From NCBI GenBank assembly GCA_015852425.1, contig JAAAIG010000267.1, forward strand, positions 12,105 through 43,071: a DNA stretch of 30,967 bases, written 5' to 3'. The position numbers and the translations under genes are program-made. How positions within the stretch are numbered: position 1 is the first letter of the stretch; every line of letters starts with the position of its first letter. This stretch comes from Gryganskiella cystojenkinii (taxonomy: Eukaryota > Mortierellomycota > Mortierellomycetes > Mortierellales > Mortierellaceae). Under the pieces are notes generated by a model. The model did no database searches, was not told where the DNA came from, and worked only from the letters and a program-made list of their open reading frames with translations. This document shows positions 1-9,676 of the stretch, piece after piece.

Positions 1-55
1 AAAAAAAAAAAAAAGGAGGGGGGGTGAAAATAAAAATTTTTTTTTTTTTTTGTAG

Positions 56-2577
56 GAACCACGGAGCATATCAGGACCTAGAAGCGAACCGTCATACAGT
101 CAACATAGCCTGGAAATAGAACAAACGGAGAACGACATGTCGAATCAGGGTCACCTCGCCTCATCATCACCGCCACAGACAATCCAAGACGAAGGAACGC
201 ACATTAATCGTAAGAGACCGATGGAATTCTTCTCCAAACAAGACAACATCAACGTCATGCTCAACACCTTGGATGCGACGCGGCATTGGAAGGTCTCAGA
301 GGACGGATTGTCTATCCGGAATGATGGTTCTACCTTTGAGTCGATCCGAGCGACCAAGAGCGTGACCTGTGGGAAATGGTTTTACGAGGTTACCCTTGTC
401 ACCGCAGGGATCATGCAGATCGGCTGGGCCACTGTTCACTGTCAGTTTTCACCCGAGGATGGTACTGGTGTCGGTGATGACATTGTAAGTCGCTGCAAGA
501 GGACAGGACTTCAAAGTACAATTTGTTATTCTGAGGGTAGGCGAGGGGATTTCTGTTGTGACTAACTCGACCATTTTTTGCTCTTTCAAAATACAATTTA
601 GTTTGGGTTTGCATTTGATGGTTGTCGAAACCTGATCTGGGCTGATGGCGAGTCAGAGACTTATGGGGATTCAGAAACATGGAAAGTAGGCGATATCCTT
701 GGATTCTATCTGGATGTCGACAATGCGATCATGGAATGTTTTGTCAACGGTCGCAGTCTAGGACCGATCACACCACTCCGAAAAGAACATTTCGGAATCC
801 AAGCCATCTCCGGATTCTTCCCCGCACTTTCGTTCACTTCTTTCCAACAGGCTACCGTCAACTTTGGTGCGACCCCGTTCAAGTAAGTATTTTTCCAGAA
901 ACGAAAGAAAAAAGAAAAAAAACGAGGCAACAACACGGGAATACGACCATTCGGTCGCCTTTCTTTCTTTCTTTTTGCTGCCCAGTTTAACAAAAAACTT
1001 GCCTTAAAATTATTTTCCGCATTTAGATACCCACCTGCTTTACCATGGCGAAACTTGAATGATAACGGAACGATCACACCAGAGATGCGCAAGGCCATTG
1101 TTCGACCCAGGAGCGATAGTATCTATGGACGGATCCAGCTCGATCCTCTCACGGGAATACGTCTACCGTCCATGCCAGAGGAAGGAGGGGATGAAATTGA
1201 TTATAGTCTACTGTGTACGATCTGTTGTGATCACACCGCAACTGTGACCCTGCAACCCTGTGGACATGATGGACTCTGTGTTGAGTGTGCTTATTCCTTA
1301 GATATGTGGTATGTTCTCTGTTAGGAGGCAAAAAGGGAGTCTCTTGGAGATATCGACGTTATTCGAGCTAATTTTTTCATCCATTTTTTTTTTTTTTTTT
1401 TTCATTTCTTCATCTCTCATTCCAAAGTCCCATGTGTAGGAGTCGAATCTTTCAGAGACAAATGGTATCAACAACTACCAATACATCAGTACATACAACA
1501 GAGGCAAAAGAGGCTGTCAAAGGACTCTGTATCGCCGGACTCTCCTTCAACGGCGGTGACGATAGCAATAACGCCATCGCATCTCTCCCAGGACTCTCGA
1601 CCTCAAGTACATCGACCTCAGCCTGGTCCGCAGAATATTATGGTCCCAGTCACGCAGGTAGTACCAGTGGAACCAGTGGTAGCGGTACCGTAGCCAGTTC
1701 CATCAGCGCTGGAGGCGATCATAGCAACAGCAGCTGCAACAGCAGCCATACCCAGAGTAACAGTAGCAGTCATCATCGAAACCGAGAATCGTCTGTTTCA
1801 GACTCCCATATCGGTGAGAGTCCATATGCGTTATCGTCTTCAGAATCATTGTCACGAAGACGCAACACAGTCGCGGAGACCTCTTCTCCATTGTTCTCGA
1901 CTAACAATCGTCTTGCGGCCCTGGAACTCGACTGTCTGGAAGCTCCGTTTTCGCCCCCCTCGACGGCTTATTTCGCGTTCCTGAATCGACCGACTCGACA
2001 GAGAAGTCATTTGCACCCGATGGATATCGAGAACGTCGATCCGTTGGAGATGCCGAGTTATCGATCGAATCATCAACATATTGTTCAAGCACCCGAGCTA
2101 GGACCGTTTGCCTCGTCCTCGAACAGCAGCTCTGCAGAATCCCTGCCCAGGTCATTTTCACCCTCCATGGATTCGTCTCAGAGACGATTTTCGGTTTCGG
2201 ACGACTATGGTCTTCTCGTGAACACGGAGGACATGGAAGAAGCCCGGGTCCAGAACGATGTTTTCGACGGCGAGGATGTGGACGAAATGAACGTGGCCCT
2301 GATCGATGAGGGTCGAGAGGCAACCGGGAGTGAAGTCATGGAACAGAGTGCCCCTGATTTCGCAGAGGGTCATTCGATTCATTCTCGACGAACGAGCGTT
2401 CAGTTTTTGGAACCCCCTCCAAATGCATTCGCAGCCGGAGAGGATATCGATGGGAACTCGGATCCAGTCCTGGCGGTCGCGGCCGCCTTGGCCTCTATAA
2501 ACGGAACAGGCGCACCAGCGACGGGACGATTCGGGGCCAGAAGGGCGTCTATGCCAAGTAATCGACTAGAGATGTGA
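56..2577 (+). CDS. SPRY + RING finger protein, RSPRY1-like (5' partial)
   Basis: Proposed exons are 56-484, 602-882, 1027-1308 and 1428-2577, joined by GT-AG introns; the visible part encodes about 713 aa. Residues ~75-237 form a SPRY domain (FGFAFDG, IMECFVNGR). Residues ~300-340 form a C3HC4 RING (CTIC, PCGH, CVEC, CPMC); the last two Cys are joined only by splicing 1308 to 1428. SPRY-RING proteins of this type are predicted E3 ubiquitin ligases, with SPRY binding a target and RING the E2. About 370 Ser/Asn/acidic residues follow, a tail not usual for RSPRY1. I place the exon start at 56 because a poly-T tract ending in TTTGTAG precedes it and the frame is open from 56 through the ATG at 137; the real start would then lie left of the window. 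If not, the protein begins at 137 (686 aa). Confidence 0.85.
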
Positions 2578-3376
2578 GAAAAGGAAAAAGAAACGATTTA
2601 AGTTACATGTAATATAATATCCAAAGTTTTCTTTTTGAAGTGTGTCGTTGTTATTGTGAAAGTCAACAAAGTTCTATTGTTTTGGGCTAAAAGGACTAGA
2701 GTGGATGTTTATTATCGATACTTGATGGTTCGTGCAAATCCCTTGGTAAACAGCCGGGATCCCGGAGAAGTGATGTCGCCAATCTTGCTCGTCGTCCGTT
2801 TGACCCGACTCTGTTATTAACTCGTACAAAACAATTTTGAGTGGTGCTCTTGTAGGTCGAGTTTGAACCGCCTTGACATAGAACGGGGAGGGAGTGCCAA
2901 CTTTCCGTTGTATCGAGAATCTCTCCGCGTGCCTCAATGGCATCAGGCACTGTCGACCGCAAACCCTATTTACTGTCAATTGGGGGGACACCAGTACTTA
3001 CCTGGACAAATTTGAGTGGTCTCTCTACATATTTGCAGAGAAAATAGTAGAAGATGATGTTGTGAAAGATCGAAAACCGCGACCGGTTTCACAACATAGC
3101 GAGGCTCATGGTCCAAGGACATACCAGTCGGATTTCGCATCGGGGACCTGAAAGAAAAGAGTTATTTGAATTTAGGGCGTGCACTTGCAACGTTAGTGTG
3201 GGCAATTTAGCGTGTATGTTTAGTGTGTTTTGGTTGTGCACCCTAGATTCATTACTCCATTATTTTTCATTTTTTAAGTTATTTTAAAAAAGGCAAAGGC
3301 GTCCTCATAAGTGCGTCGATAAATGGAGATATAGAAGTAGAAAAAGACATTTGGGTCTTTATTATGATTGTTCATT
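2578..3376. other. Intergenic region between convergent genes
   Basis: About 800 bp between the stop of the SPRY-RING gene and the stop of GNA1. Open frames here are short, have no recognisable domain and overlap on both strands. It should contain both 3' UTRs. I see no RNA gene or repeat. Confidence 0.6.
3358..3363 (-). terminator. Probable poly(A) signal of GNA1
   Basis: TTTATT on the plus strand reads AATAAA on the minus strand, starting 14 nt after the GNA1 stop codon. Position and strand fit a polyadenylation signal; this is inference from the hexamer alone. Confidence 0.4.
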
Positions 3377-4453
3377 TCACTTGACAGAAATCGATTCTAT
3401 CGACGCTCTCAAGGTCTCTATTGGGACAGCAGCATGACCATGGACAGAGGATTGGTGACTGTTATCAGAGACGTCTTGAGCCCTGTCGCTGGAGCTTTCC
3501 TCGCTGTCGCTGCTGTCGCTGGCCGTATTGATTGTAGTTGAAATATCACTGGCATAGACCAGACTGAGCGCACTGCTGTTGGCACTTTGACAGTAGAGAG
3601 AAGAAGACGGCACGTTCAAGTACTTTGTCGTCGTTTCAGGACGATCCATGGGCAGGGTAGAACTAAAAATGATTTGCTGCTCTGTTTGTTGAGAAAGTGG
3701 CAGTGTGGTCGTCGATGGTGTTGTTGCTGTTTTGGAGGGGAGAGTGAGGTACTGAGCCATGTTGAGATCCTTGCGCTCGAAACCGGATTTCTGGTAAAAG
3801 GGTTCGTTGGCCTCAGAGCACGTCAACAGCAACTTGTAGCATCCGAGTTCATAACCAATGTGCTTGAGCTGGTCAATCAGCCTGCGACAAGAAGAAATAA
3901 AGAATAAGTGGTGAGTGTGCCAACCAATGAAAAAAAAGCATAATCTTTTTTTTGGTCCAAAGGGGGAAAAGCAATCATCAATCTTGATCCAGTCAAAGGG
4001 CTTTCTTCTTTCGGTGAGATTAAGAGGGTCAGCTGGTCGAATTGACCCTGTGCGAAATGTTGTATGCATTCTTTACCTGATACCAAACTTCTTTCCACGT
4101 TGAGAGTCATGGACGACAATATCCTCGATATGACCAGACTTGCCACAGCTTCTTAAAAACTTTTGTTCCACAATCAAGGTGCCCGTGGCAACGACTTTGG
4201 ATTGTTTGAGGTCCTCAATCACGACGATGTAATAAACAGATTCGGCCCTCAACATCTGTTCAAACGTCCGTTCAAAGGACTCGGCAGAGACGTTGCCAAC
4301 GACGGTCAAGCCGGCAAGACAGTCATAGAATCCTTTGTGATAATCTGTGATCTCCAAGGGTCGCATGAGGTATCCCTCGGGAAGCTGGTTCTGAACGACA
4401 GTCGAAATGAGTGAGGAAGAAAAGAGGGCCATTGGCGGTTGTTGAGGTGACAT
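3377..4453 (-). CDS. GNA1: Glucosamine 6-phosphate N-acetyltransferase (GNAT fold) with C-terminal extension
   Basis: Exons complement 4453-4077 and 3881-3377, GT-AG intron of 195 nt, 293 aa. It transfers acetyl from acetyl-CoA to glucosamine-6-P, giving GlcNAc-6-P on the route to UDP-GlcNAc, the precursor of chitin and N-glycans; family members are cytosolic. The core (residues ~1-180) matches Gna1: EGYLMRPLEITDYHKGF at the start, VEQKF and CGKSGHIEDIVV in the middle strands, the acetyl-CoA loop QRGKKFGIRL (made across the splice), then GCYKLLLTC and FYQKSGFERKDLNM. Gna1 enzymes are usually ~150-185 aa. Here some 110 Ser/Thr/Gln-rich residues follow, with no domain I recognise. The start at 4453 gives MSPQQPP; no upstream in-frame Met fits better. 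Identity is near certain; the role of the tail is unknown. Confidence 0.93.
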
Positions 4454-5318
4454 TGATTGTTATGTGCAAGTGTGCGGGTATGAGTATGCTTGAGTTTGGT
4501 TTCTGAATAGTTGTTTATCAAGGTGAATAGTGAGTTGGCTGTCCGGTTGATATTGTCGAGGAAAAGTTGAGTGGAAAAAGAAAGAAAGGTGTGAAAAAAC
4601 AAAGATGGCTGTGTCTGTGTGGGAGTAGAAAAAAAGGAGAGAAAACAAAACAAAAACAATAAAAAAGAGCATATGAAGAATAGACTTTTGGTTTGCTGAC
4701 GCCTTTTCTGAGTTTCTGGCCTGTGGAGTGCCCACGGACACACAAAAAAAAAAATATATAAATCTATTTTTATTTTTGTTTTGCGTTATTGCTTGGACCA
4801 AAGATATCCCTTGTTGCCAGTGATGATGAGTAGCTCCTTGCTGCTGTTGATCGGTCGTTGAAGTGAGGGGGAGCTCAGGGAAGTCTATTTTTGTTATTGT
4901 CCTTGCTTGGACTGAACTGGCACAAAGGATCGTCATCGAATCCCAGTAAGAACCAGTCAGGACAGACCAAGATCCAGAATCTGGTCCTTGGATACTTTCT
5001 TTTTCATGCGCCTCGGGCAGTTACGGTTTATGAGCCCGTTGCGACCTTCAGGTCCATGGAAGAAATGTACGTTTTGTCTCTCTCTGGATATCATAGAATA
5101 GAGCATTGGTCCTCGCAACGATTCCTCACTCCCATCGTTCAGGAGCAAAAGGGAAAAAAAAAAAAAAACTACACGCGGTTCAAACGCGTTTGTGACTCCT
5201 TTTGAATTTGACTCTATCTCTGCAGATCAACAAAAACACTGCGATCTCGGCTCATTTCCAAATCCGACTTGCTTTTATCACTCTGCATTCCAGCACACCC
5301 AACGGCTCATCGGAAACT
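4454..5318. promoter_or_regulatory. Divergent promoter region between GNA1 and the SET-domain gene
   Basis: 865 bp between two divergent start codons, so it must hold both promoters and 5' UTRs. It has long T/A-rich stretches (4560-4770). Open frames on both strands here are low complexity and look like shadows. No specific factor site could be assigned. Confidence 0.5.
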
Positions 5319-8184
5319 ATGGACAGTGCTCACGCCCATTCTTCAAAGCAGACCCGGTTCGTCCAATGGTTGACCGACAACAATGCTCACTTTCCCAAGC
5401 TAGAGTTTCGTGACGGTAAAATGAGAATCCATCAAACGATTTAGCCGAGCATGGGCAATCCTGCTCTTAACGCTTGGACTACTGCTATTAAAAGAAAGCT
5501 TTGCGCCAAACTCTTTTTTTGTTTTCTCATTCAAAAACACGAATAGATGTCGAGGGCTGCGGGAGTGTTTACGCGAAAGAGGATATCGCCGAGGACGAAG
5601 TCTTTCTAATCCTCCCTACATCACCCTTGGTAATCACAGACGCCCTGGCCCGAAAGAACCTCGAGCAACTTGCGCCTATCTCCACCCCAAAACTCGACAG
5701 TCGAACAGTATTGACCCTGTTCTTGGTTCAGCAACTACAAGCTGGTGAAGAGTCTTTCTTTCAACCCTATCTGGCGATGATCCCATCCAGGATTCACACG
5801 GCCTTGGAGTTTGACGATCACGACCTAGAGTGGGTTCGGGGCACGAACGCGTTTCTGACCGTCCAGGATCTTAAGCAGACCTTGAGAGCTCGGTATGACG
5901 ACACCATGGAGTTGATCAGCAAGGAAGGCACCATGGATCCCAACATATTTACCTGGGAACGGTTCCTCTGGGCCGAGACTGTGATCTCTTCTAGGACTTT
6001 TCCAGCACATCTGTTTGGCAGCGAGATTGAGGGTGAACTTGCCTTGATTCCTTTGGGAGGTAAGAGAATCGACTCGGGAAACGGACGAAAATATTTATGA
6101 ACTGGAAGTAGGCAAGGGATTAGAGACCTGACCCTCAATCCTTGTTTATAACTGTTGTGTGAAAATAGATACTCTGAACCATAAGAGTCGACACAAGGCA
6201 ACTTGGATCAAGACCCCTCAAGGGCTGGAGATGGCGAGTTCAGCAGTCAAGAAGGGCGAGCAACTTTACAACAACTATGGTCCAAAAGTAACGTTTGAAA
6301 CAAGGAGTGAGTCGTGTGCCTGGATGTTTGGAGTGTCGACTACATTTTTGCTAATTTCGACCATATTTTTTTTATTTATATTTTTTATCACTCAATTGTA
6401 GTCGAACGAAGAATGTAGGTGTATCGGTTACATGCACCTTTGATGTGATGACGGGACAAACTATCGGCCAGGCTAACAGCACGATGATTACGGCGTTGGC
6501 TACATCGATTTCATCATCGTCTTTGCTGACGATTGATACCTCGCGCACATGACCAATCTCCTTTTTATTTTCTTTTTTCACTTAGTGCTGGTCGGGTATG
6601 GGTTCTGTATTGCCGTAAGAATCTGACCCCACCTTTTGCTAAGGAGACGCTTGGAAATATCAAAGCACCTCGTTTAATGCGTACCATTTATCTGTTTTGT
6701 TTACTGTATTAGGGCAATGAGGATGACACGGTGACGATTAAGGCCAACTTTTCAAGGGATCCGGATCAGGAACGCAAAACTATGATCTTGAAGCATATCG
6801 GGATCAAGAGCACAACGATGCATTACCTCCGCCCTGGATATATTCCTCACCAATTATTGGCGACCATGCGTGTCATGGCCATGAACCCCGTCGAGGTTGA
6901 TATCTGCTATGGACTTGCGGATCAGGAAGAGACCAAGTTGAAGGATCCATCTGCCTTGACATCAGGCACTACCACTACCACCGCCCCCATCACCACTGTT
7001 GCGAATGCGCTCGAGTTTTTGAGCGTTCGTAACGAGTTGGCAATGCTGGATCTTTTGGACATGCTCATGAGGACCAAGTTGCAGGGGATCTTGGAGTGGG
7101 ATGTAAGGTTGTCTTTGCCTCAGAACCAGGCTCAAGAGTTTGCTCAGATCTATCGTGAGGGTAAGGAGAGTCGAGTTCAAGGAGATAGGGGCTTTTTTCT
7201 GCACTTTGTTGACTCCTCGTCATTGTTGAGCTCACCAACGCTCGCTTTCTCAATGGTACGTTTATATTTAGGTCAAAAGCAAATACTGGATTCCTGCTTA
7301 GACCTGTCGCGAGGCATGATGTCAAAGCTCTTACAGGAGGCGGTGTCTGGTCTACTGGACTTGAAAACGGCCATGTTCATGAACATGTCCGATTCCACCA
7401 CCTCTTCAAGCCAAAGACTTTTGCCCATGGACGATTACACACCGGATTACTTCAAAGAGTGTGCGGCGAGGGAAACCAAGACCATGTCAGGATTGAAACA
7501 AGAAGTCGTGTCTCAGTTGCTCCTAACGGCCAGAGGTGTCATGCTCGAACATCGGGACGAAGTCTTTGGCGAGGCGTTTATGGCTGCATTTCCGGACCAT
7601 GGGTGGGGCGAAAGCGAAAAAGATGAGAATTCCGATCTTGGAGAGGAGGACGAGATGGCGATCCAGATGGAACAGGATGCGATTTTAACTTGCTTCTTGG
7701 TCCAACAGAGTCATTCGCCAAGCCAGCGCAGTCGATTTATCGAAGCGGCCAAAACTGTGGACTATTCAAGGTAGGAAGGTTTCTCTAACTCTGAAAACGT
7801 CATCTTTACGAAAGGAAGGCGATTTTTTTGTCCTGCAGCCTTTCTTGACATATTCTTCTATCTTTTATTGTTGGCGCTTTTTTGCTCTTTAGTCAATTGG
7901 ACGAAGACATGTTGGACGATGTGGAGGATCTTCGCCAGTCCTTGCAGGGGACACTCGAGTCAGTGGATGGAGAGGTCTTTGACTTTGAGAACAAGTTCAC
8001 ATCCGAGGTCTTTGTCTGGGCCACGGGCATTTTGGAGGCTCTGTCAGTTAGTTTGCATATCAATGGGGAACAGGTCACGGGCATCCTTGCACCCAAAGAT
8101 ACAACTTCAGCTATGGCGAATAGGTTAGGTAAGAGAAAGCTCGAGTCTCAGGGGGAAGATAACAACAATGGCGACTTTCAATGA
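5319..8184 (+). CDS. SET-domain protein lysine methyltransferase (Rkm / SETD3-4-6 / Rubisco LSMT type)
   Basis: Eight exons: 5319-5415, 5547-6059, 6169-6287, 6402-6414, 6586-6614, 6713-7160, 7272-7770, 7893-8184; GT-AG introns; 669 aa. The split SET domain (residues ~28-260) has GCGSVYAKEDI near the start, then PLGDTLNHK, GEQLYNNYGPKSNEELLVGYGF with the family's Tyr and NEELL signature, all in the expected order. These enzymes use S-adenosylmethionine to methylate lysine (His in SETD3) on non-histone proteins; the yeast Rkm members act on ribosomal proteins. The later half holds a substrate-binding-like helical domain (IYREGQKQILDS, ~residues 400-415) and a charged C terminus. NEEL is built by a 13-nt microexon (6402-6414). 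The intron at 7161-7271 is 111 nt with no in-frame stop; removing it restores YREGQKQILD. The Met at 5319 is the first one followed by a helical RFVQWLTDN segment. The target protein is unknown. Confidence 0.88.
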
Positions 8185-8223
8185 TACTTAGCACACGTGA
8201 GAAGAGGGGATGAGGTCAAGAGA

Positions 8224-8229
8224 AATAAA
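8224..8229 (+). terminator. Probable poly(A) signal of the SET-domain gene
   Basis: AATAAA lies 40 nt after the stop codon at 8184. Assigned by hexamer and distance only. Confidence 0.45.
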
Positions 8230-8257
8230 TATGACCTTGCCTGATGCTACTTATTGT

Positions 8258-8263
8258 TTTATT
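8258..8263 (-). terminator. Probable poly(A) signal of the UPF0184-like gene
   Basis: TTTATT on plus (AATAAA on minus) starts 24 nt after that gene's stop. It sits 29 nt from the signal of the opposing SET gene, so the two transcripts probably end over the same bases. Confidence 0.45.
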
Positions 8264-8286
8264 CATACTGTTCTAAAGAGACCTTG

Positions 8287-8739
8287 CTACTTGGAGTTCT
8301 GCTCTGCTGGTTGTCCCTCTGAAGAGGTAGTTGTTGACGGTGTAGTAGATGTGGAAGACGCTGTGTTATCGGCCTTGTGATCGTGGTCCTTGGCCAGAGG
8401 TGCGGCCTCTACGTTTGCAAAAGGGTTGGGTTGCGACTGAGCCTTCAAGAGTGCCTGGAGAGTCTCGGTCAACTTGTCAGCGCGCCCTGTTGCAAATTTT
8501 AGCCAAAGGACGTGAGAAGAGTAAAAAAAAAAGAGTGATGGCATTAGAGGGTGTGAGGGTTTAGATGCAGAATGGCAATGGAATCCACGTCGAAAAACCT
8601 CAACAGGAATCAAAAAGTCAACATAGGAATAATGGTTACCATCGAGACTATCGAGAGCGAGGTTGGCCTGGTCAATATCCTTGAGGATTGTGGAGAAGTC
8701 CAAGTCGGAGGTTTCATCAAAGTCGTTCGAGTCGGTCAT
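8287..8739 (-). CDS. Small acidic coiled-coil protein, UPF0184/bublin (BBLN)-like
   Basis: Exons complement 8739-8640 and 8486-8287 with a 153-nt GT-AG intron; 99 aa. The N terminus is acidic (MTDSNDFDETSDLDFS). Residues ~18-50 form an amphipathic heptad segment (ILKDIDQANLALDSLDG, then RADKLTETLQALL) and a Thr/Ser-rich tail follows. The helix pattern, the small size and the order DQ-N-LD-L-L-LQ-LL resemble UPF0184 proteins such as human BBLN. In animals that family has been linked to intermediate-filament organisation; fungal function is not established. I did not use the longer unspliced frame (8895-8287): its upstream part translates poly-A/T-rich DNA and its middle part crosses the intron. 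It lies divergently, 293 bp from BLOC1S1. Gene: fairly sure; family: moderate. Confidence 0.68.
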   Translation of the reverse strand: MTDSNDFDETSDLDFSTILKDIDQANLALDSLDGNHYSYVDFLIPVEVFRRGFHCHSASKPSHPLMPSLFFFYSSHVLWLKFATGRADKLTETLQALLKAQSQPNPFANVEAAPLAKDHDHKADNTASSTSTTPSTTTSSEGQPAEQNSK

Positions 8740-9032
8740 GGCTGGACTGAAATGTATGCACTGTTGAAGAGGAAAGAAAATGAAATACAAAAAATAGAGA
8801 AATCCCATGTGGTGGTGCTCTTGAGTGCCGCCACCAAAAATGTCCCCTTTTTTTCTCCTGTCCTCCCACGCTTTTTTTCTCGCTTGCATTTTCATTCACA
8901 TTACAACCTTACATCACCTTGACTGCTTACCTATCCAACCAGCAAACATCATAATATTCACTAACAAGGAAAGCATCACCTGAAGAAGAAAAAAAACAAC
9001 ATTCTTAATTATCATTCTCGCACATCCACACA

Positions 9033-9613
9033 ATGTCACTCAGCCGACTGGTCAAGGAACATCAGACAAAGCAAGCAGCCCTTACCCGAGAGAGTGGTTA
9101 GTCTAATTGTCGGTCTTTCCTCCATTGACAGACCTTCTCACTTGCGATGCTGAGGCTCATGCGTCTTGAATAGCGATCCTTGATCTAATTACTTGAGCTC
9201 ACGTTTCAATCCCCCAAATCTTAGAACAACTCCGGAAAGACGCTGTCCACAGCGTGGGTCAGTTTACGGACGCGGTCGCAGATACACTGAGTAGTCGGGT
9301 TTCACAGATATTCGTCCACCAAAAGGATCTTGAGCAGGAAGCCAGGGCATTGTCGACACAATCATCCCGCTATGCGAAACAGACCGCACAATGGTTATCA
9401 CTCGTGGAGCAGTTCGAGTCCTCATTAAAAGTAAGTAAAGCACGCTTGTTGTAGGCGGTGTACTTGCTATGCCAACTTTTTTACCCTTCTACTAAAACGT
9501 GACCTGTTTTTTAATAGGAACTGGGCGATGTTCAAAACTGGGTCCAGGTGATTGAGAAGGATATGGCGCAAGTAACGGCAGCATTAGAGAACTCAAGTCG
9601 GGAACCCCTGTAA
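9033..9613 (+). CDS. BLOC1S1: BLOC-1 subunit 1 (BLOS1/GCN5L1 homologue)
   Basis: Exons 9033-9096, 9225-9430 and 9518-9613, GT-AG introns, 121 aa, close to the ~125 aa of the animal protein. It begins MSLSRLVKEHQTKQAAL, matching the family's LSRLLKEHQ start. Further hallmarks follow in order: a central helix with VAD and SQIFVHQKDLEQEA, then YAKQTAQWLSLVEQFESSLK, and after the second intron ELGDVQNWVQVIEKDM. The whole protein is a predicted helical coiled coil. BLOC1S1 is a shared subunit of BLOC-1 and BORC, which act in endosome/lysosome biogenesis and lysosome positioning; the animal protein is also linked to mitochondrial acetylation. The stop is 63 bp from the stop of the convergent FAM72-like gene. 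The family call is strong; which complex it joins here is inferred. Confidence 0.92.
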
Positions 9614-9676
9614 AAAAAATGTACATTTTGTTTTCCTTCTTCAGTGAGCTTGAAAGAGAATTGTCTATTTTATGTT

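Noticed and set aside
137..137. ATG at 137 as the true start of the SPRY-RING gene
   Set aside because: Possible, but the in-frame open sequence back to a good acceptor at 55 makes an internal Met more likely.
2635..3151. Short frames downstream of the SPRY-RING gene
   Set aside because: Several overlapping frames on both strands with no similarity to known families; most likely 3' UTR.
4306..4936. Minus-strand frames upstream of GNA1
   Set aside because: They translate T/A-rich promoter DNA into F/L/S runs. The GNA1 core starts properly at 4453.
8740..8895. Upstream extension of the UPF0184-like protein from the Met at 8895
   Set aside because: It gives a K/R/F-rich low-complexity segment over the divergent promoter. 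The spliced 99-aa form fits a known small family.
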